Assembly (NCBI RefSeq): GCF_011046535.1
Contig: NZ_CP049257.1
Location: 4,588,001 to 4,652,000 of the forward strand
Direction of reading: 5' to 3'
DNA length: 64,000 nt
From: Nocardioides anomalus
GTDB lineage: Bacteria > Actinomycetota > Actinomycetes > Propionibacteriales > Nocardioidaceae
Below are positions 46,121 through 55,380 of this stretch, piece by piece. The notes below the pieces were generated by a model. That model was given only the letters and a program-made list of their open reading frames with translations. It searched no databases and was not told the origin of the DNA. The translations under genes were made by a program, and so were the position numbers. The stretch's first letter is position 1. Each line of letters begins with the position of its first letter.

Positions 46121-47358
46121 GGTCTCTCGCCGCGGTCCTGGCCGCCGCCACTGCCGCCACCGTCGCGGCCGGTGTCGTGGTCGCGGCCCCCGCGCAGGCG
46201 GCGACGGTCCGCTACGCCGCCCCGGCGGGCAGCGGCACGGCGTGCACCGCGGCCGCACCCTGCGCGGTGACCCAGGCCGTGGGCGCCGCGGCGTCCGGCG
46301 ACGAGGTGGTCCTCACCCCCGGCAGCTACAACGCCATGGGCCCGATCAGCAGCAGCGCCAGCAACCTCAACGTGCACGGCGTGGCCGGCCAGCCCCGCCC
46401 GGTCCTCAACAGCGCCGCCGACAGCGCGGTGACCCTCAAGGGCTCCGGCGTCCGGCTGAGCGACGTGACCATCCAGCACCAGGGCTCGCTGTGGGCGCTC
46501 AACGTGCTGGCCGCCAACGTCCGCGTGGAGCACGTCGAGGTCCGCTCGTCCGGGCTGATCTCGTGCGGGATCGCCTTCAGCGGCCTGCTGCGCGACAGCG
46601 TCTGCGTCAACACCGCCGCCGGCGGCGTCGCGCTCGACGACTCCTGGTCGGCCGACACCGGCACGCTCACGGTCCGCAACGTCACGGCCGTCGCGACCGG
46701 CGCCGGCTCCTACGGCATCCGCGCCGAGGCGCAGGACGCCAACACCAACCTCTCCCTCTCCGGCCGCAGCGTCATCGCCTCGGGCGTGGCCGCCGACGTG
46801 CGGGCGGCCGCGAACGGCGACAACCGCTTCGCGCTGGTCACGCTGGCCACGTCCAACTACCGGACCACCTCGACCTCGGGCCTCGCGGGGATCACCTCGT
46901 CGACGGCCAACGGCAACCAGCGGGCGCTGCCGGTCTTCGCCGACACCGTCACCTACCACCAGGCCACCACCTCGCCCACGGTCAACGCCGGCTCCCGGGA
47001 CGCCAGCACCGGCACGACCGACATCGACGGCCAGCCCCGCGTGGCGCTCCGCGCGATCGACATCGGCGCCGACGAGCTGGTGCCCGACACGGCCGCCCCG
47101 GCGGCGACGTTCGGACGCACGCCGGGTCGCAGGATCGCCAAGCGCAAGGCGACGTTCACCTTCGCCGCGAGCGAGCCGTCGACCTTCTGGTGCCAGCTCG
47201 ACCAGCTCCGCGCGGTGCCGTGCGCCTCGCCGTACGTCGTGCAGCCGAAGCGACACGGCAAGCACACGCTGAGCGTCATCGCCGTCGACGCGGCCGGCAA
47301 CGTCTCACCGCCGGCGACCACCACCTGGAAGTGGAAGCCGAAGAAGAGGAAGCGCTAG
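46117..47358 (+). CDS. secreted right-handed beta-helix protein
   Basis: A 413-residue exported protein. The signal peptide (LAAVLAAATAATVAAGVVVAAPAQAA) ends near residue 29. A choice-of-anchor type parallel beta-helix follows, seen as repeated short strands (VRLSDVTIQHQ, VRVEHVEVRSS, LTVRNVTAVATG). The last 90 residues form an Ig-like domain typical of bacterial surface proteins (TFTFAASEPSTFWCQLDQLRAVPCASPYVVQPKRHGKHTLSVIAVDAAGN). The basic tail KWKPKKRKR could bind the wall. A TATCCT -10-like box lies eight bases before the GTG. Confidence 0.78.
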   Translation: MRSLAAVLAAATAATVAAGVVVAAPAQAATVRYAAPAGSGTACTAAAPCAVTQAVGAAASGDEVVLTPGSYNAMGPISSSASNLNVHGVAGQPRPVLNSAADSAVTLKGSGVRLSDVTIQHQGSLWALNVLAANVRVEHVEVRSSGLISCGIAFSGLLRDSVCVNTAAGGVALDDSWSADTGTLTVRNVTAVATGAGSYGIRAEAQDANTNLSLSGRSVIASGVAADVRAAANGDNRFALVTLATSNYRTTSTSGLAGITSSTANGNQRALPVFADTVTYHQATTSPTVNAGSRDASTGTTDIDGQPRVALRAIDIGADELVPDTAAPAATFGRTPGRRIAKRKATFTFAASEPSTFWCQLDQLRAVPCASPYVVQPKRHGKHTLSVIAVDAAGNVSPPATTTWKWKPKKRKR

Positions 47359-47840
47359 GAGCCGAGCGCCTTCTCGATGTCGCCGGACAGCTTGGCCGGC
47401 GCGGTGGTCGGGGCGTAGCGGTCGAGCACCTGCCCGTCGCGGCCGACGAGGAACTTGGTGAAGTTCCACTTCACCCGGTCGCCGAGCAGGCCGCCCTTCT
47501 GCTCGCGCAGCCAGCGGAACAACGGGTGCGCGCCGTCGCCGTTGACGTCGACCTTGCTGAACATCGGGAAGGTGACGCCGTAGTTGCGCTCGCAGAACGC
47601 GCCGATCTCCTCCTCCGAGCCCGGCTCCTGGTGACCGAACTGGTCGCACGGGAAGCCGAGCACGGTGAAGCCCTGCTCGCCGTAGCGGTCGTAGAGCTCC
47701 TGCAGGCCGGCGTACTGCGGGGTGAAACCGCACTGCGAGGCGGTGTTGACGACCAGCACCACCTGGCCGGCGTACGCCGAGAGGTCGACGCCGGAGCCGT
47801 CGAGGGAGGTCGCGTCGAAGTCGGTCAGCGTCATGCTCAC
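47355..47840 (-). CDS. glutathione peroxidase family protein (thiol peroxidase)
   Basis: A 161-residue peroxidase. Motifs are VVNTASQCGFTPQY with peroxidatic C37, LGFPCDQFGHQEPGS, and WNFTKFLV. It uses cysteine rather than selenocysteine. In mycothiol-using actinobacteria, such enzymes usually take electrons from thioredoxin. The GTG at 47840 could be replaced by ATG 47834 (MTLTDFDATS). The stop shares CTAG with the convergent beta-helix gene. Confidence 0.95.
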   Translation of the reverse strand: MSMTLTDFDATSLDGSGVDLSAYAGQVVLVVNTASQCGFTPQYAGLQELYDRYGEQGFTVLGFPCDQFGHQEPGSEEEIGAFCERNYGVTFPMFSKVDVNGDGAHPLFRWLREQKGGLLGDRVKWNFTKFLVGRDGQVLDRYAPTTAPAKLSGDIEKALGS

Positions 47841-47884
47841 GTCAACGCCGGTACCCCCGGACGGGTGACGGGTACCGACCGGCC

Positions 47885-48364
47885 ATGGCTTCCTTCTCCG
47901 CCAAGACGCACGCCGAGGCCGTCATCACCGCCTCGCCCGAGGAGGTCTGGGCGGTGCTCGTCGACCCGGACCTGATGGCGCGGTTCACGCCGTTCCTCAA
48001 GCAGATCACCGCCGACGGCGACCACTGGCGCTGGGAGATGGCCGGCATCGACGTCCTGGGCGTCAAGGTCGCGCCCGCGTTCACCGAGAAGATGGTCTTC
48101 GACGAGCCGGACCGCATCGACTTCCACCACGACCCGCCCGCGGGGAAGCAGGAGAAGGCCGGGGTCGAGGGGTGGTACTCCCTCGCGCCGGCCGACGACG
48201 GCGGCACCACCCTGGTCACCGACCTGGAGATCACCCTCGACCTACCGCTGCCCAAGGCCGCCGGTCGCGCGGTCAAGGCCACGATGCGCAAGGTCATCGA
48301 CACCATGGGCGACAACTTCTCGCAGAACCTCCTGGACCACCTGGGCGCCGAGGAGCGGGCCTGA
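47885..48364 (+). CDS. SRPBCC-fold protein (polyketide cyclase/START-like)
   Basis: A 159-residue protein (ASFSAKTHAEAVITASPEEVWAVLVDPDLMARFTPFLKQITADGDHWRWEM...) with the helix-grip fold that binds hydrophobic ligands in a deep cavity. The pattern of a first strand followed by the VWAVLVDPDLMARF helix and a final long helix (VKATMRKVIDTMGDNFSQNLLDHL) is typical. No catalytic residue is evident. Function unknown. Confidence 0.82.
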   Translation: MASFSAKTHAEAVITASPEEVWAVLVDPDLMARFTPFLKQITADGDHWRWEMAGIDVLGVKVAPAFTEKMVFDEPDRIDFHHDPPAGKQEKAGVEGWYSLAPADDGGTTLVTDLEITLDLPLPKAAGRAVKATMRKVIDTMGDNFSQNLLDHLGAEERA

Positions 48365-48416
48365 GCGGCGGGGCGGTGACTTGCCCGTACGCCGCCCGCG
48401 GGGAAGGGTTGGCGCC

Positions 48417-49805
<1,389 letters not shown>

Positions 49806-49810
49806 GCCCC

Positions 49811-49847
49811 GGTGAGGCTCGGGTTGAGGCTCGGGTTGAGGCTCACC
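49811..49847. repeat. tandem 12-bp repeats within a hairpin after malic enzyme
   Basis: Two copies of GAGGCTCGGGTT plus a partial third are flanked by GGTGAG (49811-49816) and CTCACC (49842-49847), which can pair. It sits between convergent genes, so a terminator role is likely. The last bases overlap the end of the convergent gene. Confidence 0.55.
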
Positions 49848-50559
49848 CCGCGCGGGTGCCGCGGATCTCGGCCTCGTCGCGGAAGGTCAGCCGCTGCCAC
49901 GCGGCCTTGGCGGCCTGCGGGCTCTGGGCGTAGACCGACACGACGTAGGGGAAGCGCTCGTAGGTGCCGGTGATCCGGGCCGGTCGGCTGCGGCCGTCGG
50001 TGAACACGCAGCGCCCGCCGTGCGAGCCCGGCAGCTGGTGCATGCGCTGGCGCCCGAGCCGGGCCAGCAGCCAGTCCTCGACCCGCTCGGGGTCCTGGAC
50101 CTGGTCGTAGACGACGGTGACCGGCTGCCCGGCCGCGCGTTGGAAGCACTCGAAGGACGCCACGACGCGATAGCTGTCCGCGTTGCGCGGCGCCTTGTGG
50201 CAGAAGGGGCGGTCCTTCTCGAACGACGGGAAGACCCAGGCCAGGCCGCGGGCGCCCTCGGGCAGCCCGCACAGCCGCAGCGAGGTGGTGGCACGGCCGT
50301 CCCAGCAGGTGCCGCCGGCCGGGGCCGGCGGCTCGGCCGGGTCGGTGGGCGGACCGCTCTCGAGCTGCGCGGTCTCCTGCGCGCTCGGCGACGGCGAGGG
50401 GAGCGCGGAGCGGCCCGGGCCGGCGCTGCCGACGAACTCGCCCCCGTCGTCCGCGGCCAGGCCGCGGCCGTAGTGGATCACTCCGCCGAGGATCACCACC
50501 GCCAGCACGGCCAGCACCAGGGCGTCCCGCCAGCGAGCGCGCGCAGCCCCTTCCGCCAT
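49843..50559 (-). CDS. membrane-anchored protein with extracytoplasmic cysteine-containing domain, unknown
   Basis: A 238-residue protein. A single N-terminal membrane helix (DALVLAVLAVVILGGVIHYG), a Ser/Pro/Glu linker and an outer domain of about 150 residues with cysteines at CW, LCGL, FCHK, ECF and RCVF are visible. The domain alternates beta-strands (GRCVFTDGRSRPARITGTYERFPYVVSVYA). I do not recognise the family. The cysteine count, five, suggests disulfides outside the cell. Confidence 0.6.
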   Translation of the reverse strand: MAEGAARARWRDALVLAVLAVVILGGVIHYGRGLAADDGGEFVGSAGPGRSALPSPSPSAQETAQLESGPPTDPAEPPAPAGGTCWDGRATTSLRLCGLPEGARGLAWVFPSFEKDRPFCHKAPRNADSYRVVASFECFQRAAGQPVTVVYDQVQDPERVEDWLLARLGRQRMHQLPGSHGGRCVFTDGRSRPARITGTYERFPYVVSVYAQSPQAAKAAWQRLTFRDEAEIRGTRAG

Positions 50560-50681
50560 CCCCCACGAACCCCCTGCATCCCAAGAGCGGCGCGCCCCCG
50601 CACGCCGATCCGGTCATTGTGGCGCACACCGCCGACGGACCGGTCCTCGGGCACGCACCGGTCTGTACTGCCCCGGGGCAG

Positions 50682-51440
50682 CTACTCGGCGAGCTCCTCG
50701 ACCGCGCAGAGGGCGGCGCCGACCACGCCGGCCTTGTTGAGCAGCTGGGCCGGGACGATCTCGGTCTCGAGCTTCTCGGCCACCATCGGCAAGAACTCGT
50801 CCGCCTGCTTGCTGATGCCGCCGCCGACCACGAACAGGTCGGGCGAGAACAGCATCTCCAGGGTGTTGTAGTACTTCACCAGCCGCTTGGCCCAGTGCTT
50901 GAAGCTCAGCTCGTCGCGCTCGCGGGCGCTGTTGGCTGCACGGGACTCCGCGTCGTGGCCGTCGATCTCGAGGTGGCCCAGCTCGGAGTTGGGCACGAGC
51001 ACGCCGTTGTGGATGAACGCCGAGCCGATGCCGGTGCCCAGGGTGGTCACGATGACCAGGCCGGAGCGGCCCTTCGCCGCGCCGTACCTCGCCTCGGCCA
51101 GCCCGGCGGCGTCGGCGTCGTTGACCACGTGGACGTCGCGACCGGTGGCCTCGGTGAACAGCTGGTCGGCGTCGGTGCCGACCCAGGCCGGGTCGATGTT
51201 GGCCGCCGACTTCACCACGCCGTGGCGGACCACGGCGGGCACGGTCACGCCGACCGGGCCGCGCGAGTCCGGGAACCGGCTGAGCAGGTCGACGAAGACC
51301 TCGGCCACGGCCTCGGGCGTCGACGGCGAGGGGGTGCGGATCCGCTCCCGCTCGGCGGCGAACTCGCCCTGGTCGAGGTCGACCGGCGCGCCCTTGATGC
51401 CGGTGCCGCCGAAGTCGATGCCGAAGGGGAGGTCCGCCAC
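50682..51440 (-). CDS. ppgK: polyphosphate glucokinase (ROK family)
   Basis: A 252-residue kinase phosphorylating glucose with polyphosphate or ATP. The phosphate loop is GIDFGGTGIKGAPVDL, then VVNDADAAGLAEARYG, TLGTGIGSAFIHNG and LGHLEIDGHDAE. The last is the sugar-binding and catalytic region with polyphosphate-glucokinase-type sequence. Start could be GTG 51440 or TTG 51449. TAGGTT seven bases before GTG 51440 and the poor spacing of GGAGGG favour a leaderless mRNA beginning at the GTG. Confidence 0.93.
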   Translation of the reverse strand: MADLPFGIDFGGTGIKGAPVDLDQGEFAAERERIRTPSPSTPEAVAEVFVDLLSRFPDSRGPVGVTVPAVVRHGVVKSAANIDPAWVGTDADQLFTEATGRDVHVVNDADAAGLAEARYGAAKGRSGLVIVTTLGTGIGSAFIHNGVLVPNSELGHLEIDGHDAESRAANSARERDELSFKHWAKRLVKYYNTLEMLFSPDLFVVGGGISKQADEFLPMVAEKLETEIVPAQLLNKAGVVGAALCAVEELAE

Positions 51441-51502
51441 GCCCTCCAACCTACGAGAGAAATGGCTCGCGGGCGCGCTCCGCGCGGGGTCACACTCGCC
51501 GC

Positions 51503-52276
51503 GTGCCGACCCAGCTGACCACCGCGCAGCACCTCGCCGGGCTCCGCGAGGCGGCGAGCGCGTTCACGACGTACGCCGACCGGGCGGGCGTGGACGCACC
51601 CGTCCCGACGTGCCCGGAGTGGACGGTGCTGGACCTGGTCGCCCACCAGGGGATGGTGCACCGCTGGGCCGCGGCGCTGGTGCGGGGCCGGCACCCCGAC
51701 GACGACGAGGTCACCGGGTTCGAGGCCGCGGGCCGCGCCGCCGCCGACCCGACCGGATGGCTGGCGGAGGGGGTCGCCGATCTGGCGAGCGCCCTGGAGG
51801 CCGCGCCCGAGACCCTCGACGCGCCGGTCTTCCTGCTCGACGCCCCACGGCCCGCCGCCTTCTGGGCGCGCCGGCAGTGCCACGAGACCTCGGTCCACGC
51901 GGTGGACGCGCTCGCGGCGGCGCTGGGCCGGCCGCCCCGGGCCGACGAGGTGTGGCTCGACCCCGAGCTCGCCGGCGACGGCATCGACGAGCTGCTCGGC
52001 GGCTTCCTCACCCGGCCCCGGTCCCGGCTGCGCTGCGAGGAGGACGCGCTGCTCGTCGTACGACCCGACGACGTGACCGACTGGTGGTCGGTCGAGCTCG
52101 GCCCCCGCCCCGCGCGGACCACCCGGCACGGCGGCGCCGAGCCGCCCGAGGCGGACTGGGAGCTCACCGGCGGCGCGGTCGAGCTCTACCTCCGGCTGTG
52201 GAACCGCACCGACGCGGCCGGGAGCGAGGGCCCCGCCGACCAGTGGCGGCACCTCACGGCGGTGCGGTGGTCCTGA
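51503..52276 (+). CDS. maleylpyruvate isomerase family, mycothiol-dependent enzyme
   Basis: A 257-residue DinB/MDMPI-fold protein. The N-terminal domain has VPTCPEWTVLDLVAHQGMVHRWAAALV with the conserved PxWxxxDLxxH motif, the metal-binding histidine and W. The C-terminal domain (residues 150-257) matches the partner domain of actinobacterial mycothiol-dependent proteins. A specific reaction is not deducible. It is 12 bases ahead of the PadR-type regulator. Confidence 0.85.
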   Translation: MPTQLTTAQHLAGLREAASAFTTYADRAGVDAPVPTCPEWTVLDLVAHQGMVHRWAAALVRGRHPDDDEVTGFEAAGRAAADPTGWLAEGVADLASALEAAPETLDAPVFLLDAPRPAAFWARRQCHETSVHAVDALAAALGRPPRADEVWLDPELAGDGIDELLGGFLTRPRSRLRCEEDALLVVRPDDVTDWWSVELGPRPARTTRHGGAEPPEADWELTGGAVELYLRLWNRTDAAGSEGPADQWRHLTAVRWS

Positions 52277-52288
52277 GAGGATCGGGCG

Positions 52289-52921
52289 GTGGCCGCCACC
52301 GCAACCCGCCTGCTGCTCCTGGGTGCGGTGGGCATCTTCGAGCCGGTCAACGGCTACCAGATCCGCCGCGAGCTCACGTCCTGGCAGGTCGACCGCTGGG
52401 CGCACCTCAACCCCGGCTCGATCTACGGCGGACTGACCACGCTGGCCCGGCAGGGGCACCTGGCCCGGCACGAGCTGGTCGACGGCGGTCGCGAGGTGAC
52501 GGTCTACGAGCTCACCGGGTCCGGGCGGACCGAGCTCGAGCGGCTCACCACCACGGCCCTGGAGACCGTCGAGCTCTACGACCGCTCGGACTTCATGGCG
52601 GCGTTCTCGATGTACCCCTCGGTGCTGCCGGCCGACCTCGCTCGACGCAGCCTGGTGCAGCGGCGCGTCCACCTCGAGGCGACGCTGGCCGAGTTCACCG
52701 AGATCAAGATGCGCAGCGACGCGGTCCCGCCGCACGTGCTGCAGGGCGCGCTGCTCTGGTACGACGTGACCGTGGCCGAGCTGGGCTGGCTGCGCGAGGT
52801 CGTCGACGAGCTCGCCACCGGGACCCGGCCGGAGTGGGAGCCGCCGGCCGGGGACCCGGGGTGGCAGATGGCCGCCGACCGCGAGCGCTACCGCGAGATC
52901 CTCGACCGCGCCGACCGATGA
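52289..52921 (+). CDS. PadR-family transcriptional regulator
   Basis: A 210-residue regulator with an N-terminal winged helix (LLLLGAVGIFEPVNGYQIRRELTSWQVDRWAHLNPGSIYGGLTTLARQGHLAR). This is the PadR signature, GSIYxxLxxLxxxGxL. A C-terminal dimerisation helix region of about 90 residues marks the longer Vir/PadR-s1 type. GTG 52289 follows GAGAGGA. The perfect palindrome TTGACCATGGTCAA lies between this gene and the ABC exporter, so it probably controls that transporter. Confidence 0.9.
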   Translation: MAATATRLLLLGAVGIFEPVNGYQIRRELTSWQVDRWAHLNPGSIYGGLTTLARQGHLARHELVDGGREVTVYELTGSGRTELERLTTTALETVELYDRSDFMAAFSMYPSVLPADLARRSLVQRRVHLEATLAEFTEIKMRSDAVPPHVLQGALLWYDVTVAELGWLREVVDELATGTRPEWEPPAGDPGWQMAADRERYREILDRADR

Positions 52922-52982
52922 GTCCGGGCCGGCCGCGGGGTCGGTCGTGCGAGCACGGATGTTGACGGGGTCTTGTTCAAGG

Positions 52983-52996
52983 TTGACCATGGTCAA
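52983..52996. promoter_or_regulatory. perfect palindrome, PadR-type operator candidate
   Basis: TTGACCATGGTCAA is a perfect 14-bp palindrome, flanked by GTTGAC half-sites at 52961-52966 and 52998-53003. It is 25 bases before the ABC ATPase ATG. A repressor bound here would block transcription of the exporter. Confidence 0.65.
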
Positions 52997-53020
52997 TGTT
53001 GACTACAGGCGGGAGCGCAG

Positions 53021-54013
53021 ATGATCGAGGCACGAGGGCTCGTGCAGACCTTCCACACGGGGCAGGGGAAGGCGAAGAAGGAGGTGCACGCCGTCAAGGG
53101 CGTCGACCTCGACGTGGCCGAGGGCGAGGTCGTCGGCTTCCTCGGCCCCAACGGCGCGGGCAAGACCACGACGCTGCGGATGCTGACCACGCTGCTCAAG
53201 CCGACCGCCGGGACGGCACGGGTGGCGGGGTACGACGTGGCGACCCAGCCGGTGCAGGTGCGGCGCAGCATCGGCTACTGCTCGCAGGTCGGCTCGACGT
53301 TCTCCGGCGCCTACGCCGGGGACGAGGTCGTCGACCACGGGATGCTCTACGGGATGTCGCGCAAGGACGCGGTGGCCAAGGGTCAGGAGCTGTTCGAGAA
53401 GTTCCAGCTCGACGGTCTGTGGAAGCGGATGAACAAGTCCATGTCGGGTGGGCAGAAGCGCCGCCTGGACATCGTGATGGGGCTGATCCACTCGCCGTCA
53501 CTGGTCTTCCTCGACGAGCCCACGACCGGGCTGGACCCGCAGGCCCGCGCCAACCTCTGGGAGCACATCTCCGGACTGCGCACCCAGGAGGGGGCGACGG
53601 TCTTCCTGACCACGCACTACCTCGACGAGGCCGACGCCCTGGCCGACCGGATCGTCATCATCGACCGGGGCGAGATCGTGGCCAGTGACACCGCCGACAA
53701 CCTCAAGGCCAGCGTCTCCGGGGACCTCGTCGCCCTCGAGGTGGCCGCCGACGACCAGGTGGCGGTGGCCCGCGACCGGCTCGCCTCGCTCACCCACGAC
53801 GTCACCGTCGACGGCCGGGTCGTCTCCGGCCGGGTGTCCCGGGCCGGCAAGGCCGTGCCCGGGCTGCTGCGCGACCTGGAGTCCTCCGGGGTCGTCCTCG
53901 ACTCCATCGAGGTCATCCGCCCCACCCTCGACGACGTGTTCCTCACCCTCACCGGCCGCTCGCTGCGCGACGCCGACGAGCCCGACGCCCCCACCGCAGG
54001 AGAGTCCGCATGA
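53021..54013 (+). CDS. ABC transporter ATP-binding protein (DrrA family)
   Basis: A 330-residue ATPase. Walker A GPNGAGKTTT, Q-loop (IGYCSQVG), signature MSGGQKRRLDIVMG, Walker B LVFLDEPTTGLD and H-loop TTHYLDEADALADR are all present. The ABC region is followed by a C-terminal DrrA-type domain (residues 225-315, with IRPTLDDVFLTLTGRSLRD). It exports drugs or lipids with the next gene. Its stop overlaps the permease start. Confidence 0.95.
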   Translation: MIEARGLVQTFHTGQGKAKKEVHAVKGVDLDVAEGEVVGFLGPNGAGKTTTLRMLTTLLKPTAGTARVAGYDVATQPVQVRRSIGYCSQVGSTFSGAYAGDEVVDHGMLYGMSRKDAVAKGQELFEKFQLDGLWKRMNKSMSGGQKRRLDIVMGLIHSPSLVFLDEPTTGLDPQARANLWEHISGLRTQEGATVFLTTHYLDEADALADRIVIIDRGEIVASDTADNLKASVSGDLVALEVAADDQVAVARDRLASLTHDVTVDGRVVSGRVSRAGKAVPGLLRDLESSGVVLDSIEVIRPTLDDVFLTLTGRSLRDADEPDAPTAGESA

Positions 54014-54783
54014 CCACCGTCTCGTCGTACCTGCGTGACTGCTCGGTGGTCTTCCGCCGCCAGATCCGGATGAACCTGCGCAACCCCGCCTGGGTGCTCA
54101 TCGGCATCATGCAGCCGGTGCTCTACCTGGTGCTGTTCGGGCCGCTGCTCAAGCCCCTGGTCGCCCAGTTCGACACCGGCACCACCAACGCCTACACCTT
54201 CCTGGTCCCCGGCCTGCTGGTGCAACTGGGGATGTTCGGTGCCTTCTTCGCCGGCTTCTCGCTCATCGGCGAGTGGCGCGAGGGCGTCATCGAGGCCGAG
54301 CGGGTCACCCCCGCCGCGCGCTCGGCCCTGCTGGTCGGCCGGCTCTGGCGCGACCTGCTCCAGCTCCTGGTCCAGGCGCTCATCCTGGTCGCGCTGGGCT
54401 ACGCCATCGGCATGCGCGGCTCGGTCGCCGGCGTCGTCCTCGGCGTGCTCATCACGCTCCTGGTCGGGGGCGCCTGCGCGGCCGCCTCGAACGCCCTGGC
54501 CATGTCCACCAAGGACGAGAACGTGATGGCCCCGGTCGTCAACGTCGTGATGATGCCGATCCTGCTGCTGTCCGGGATCCTGCTGCCGATGACCCTCGGC
54601 GCCGGCTGGCTCCAGCGGATCTCCGACTTCATGCCGTTCCGCTACATCGTCGACGCGGTCCGCGAGGTCTTCACCGGCGACTTCGGCTCCACCGACGTCA
54701 TGTGGGGCACCGGCTGGGCCGTGCTGATCTTCGCCCTGGCCATGTGGTGGGGGGCGAGCGTCTTCCGCAAGGAGAACGCCTAG
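54010..54783 (+). CDS. ABC-2 type permease (DrrB family)
   Basis: A 257-residue membrane subunit with about six helices. ABC-2 features are MNLRNPAWVLIGIMQPVLYLVLFGPLL, GMFGAFFAGFSLIGEWREGVIEAERVTP and MPILLLSGILLPMTLGAGWLQRISDFMPFRYIVDAVREVFTGDFG. The ATG overlaps the ATPase stop by four bases. Probably one homodimer per transporter. The stop shares CTAG with convergent tetR. Confidence 0.94.
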   Translation: MTTVSSYLRDCSVVFRRQIRMNLRNPAWVLIGIMQPVLYLVLFGPLLKPLVAQFDTGTTNAYTFLVPGLLVQLGMFGAFFAGFSLIGEWREGVIEAERVTPAARSALLVGRLWRDLLQLLVQALILVALGYAIGMRGSVAGVVLGVLITLLVGGACAAASNALAMSTKDENVMAPVVNVVMMPILLLSGILLPMTLGAGWLQRISDFMPFRYIVDAVREVFTGDFGSTDVMWGTGWAVLIFALAMWWGASVFRKENA

Positions 54784-55370
54784 GGAGTCACGTCCTGGCC
54801 CCGGAGCACCCGGCCCGCGATCCAGGCGATGTCGTCGGCGGTCGCGGCCGGGGGGCCGGAGGGCTGCATGACGTGGCTGAGCACGATGCGCACCACGGTG
54901 TCGACGGCGGCCTCCAGCCGGTCGGGCGTGAGCGCCACGTCGTACGGCGCGACCCGCTCGACCAGCACGGCCTTGGCCGTGGCCAGCAGGGCGCCGGCGT
55001 GCGTGGTGAGCAGCGGCAGCAGCTCGGTGTCGGCGCCGTGGGTGGCCGAGACGACCGCGTGCAGGAGCTTGTTGTCCTGCGAGGTCTCGAGCACCGCGCG
55101 GGCGGCGGCGCGGATCGCGTCGACCAGGTCGTCGGGGTGGGCGTCGAAGGCCAGCGTGACCACGCCGAGGAAGCGGTCCAGCTCGCGCAGGATCATGGCC
55201 TCGGCCAGCCGCGGCTTGGAGCCGATCTCGTTGTAGACCGTCTGCCGGCTGACACCGACCACCTCGGCCAGGCGGGCCATGGTGACCTGGCTCCACCCGA
55301 CGCCGGTGGTGAGCGTGACCGCCGCGTCCACGACGCGCTCGCGCATGGTGGTCGGCGGCGCGGTGGTCAC
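54780..55370 (-). CDS. TetR/AcrR-family regulator (alkane-operon regulator candidate)
   Basis: A 196-residue regulator. The N-terminal helix-turn-helix is TTGVGWSQVTMARLAEVVGVSRQTVYNEIGSKPRLAEAMI, followed by a ligand-binding helical core. The GTG at 55370 is 10 bases after alkB, so the two form one leftward operon. This matches alkB-rub-tetR (alkU) arrays in Dietzia, Gordonia and Nocardioides, in which the TetR protein controls alkane degradation. The inverted repeat upstream of alkB is its likely operator. Confidence 0.9.
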   Translation of the reverse strand: MTTAPPTTMRERVVDAAVTLTTGVGWSQVTMARLAEVVGVSRQTVYNEIGSKPRLAEAMILRELDRFLGVVTLAFDAHPDDLVDAIRAAARAVLETSQDNKLLHAVVSATHGADTELLPLLTTHAGALLATAKAVLVERVAPYDVALTPDRLEAAVDTVVRIVLSHVMQPSGPPAATADDIAWIAGRVLRGQDVTP

Positions 55371-55380
55371 ACCCGCGACG

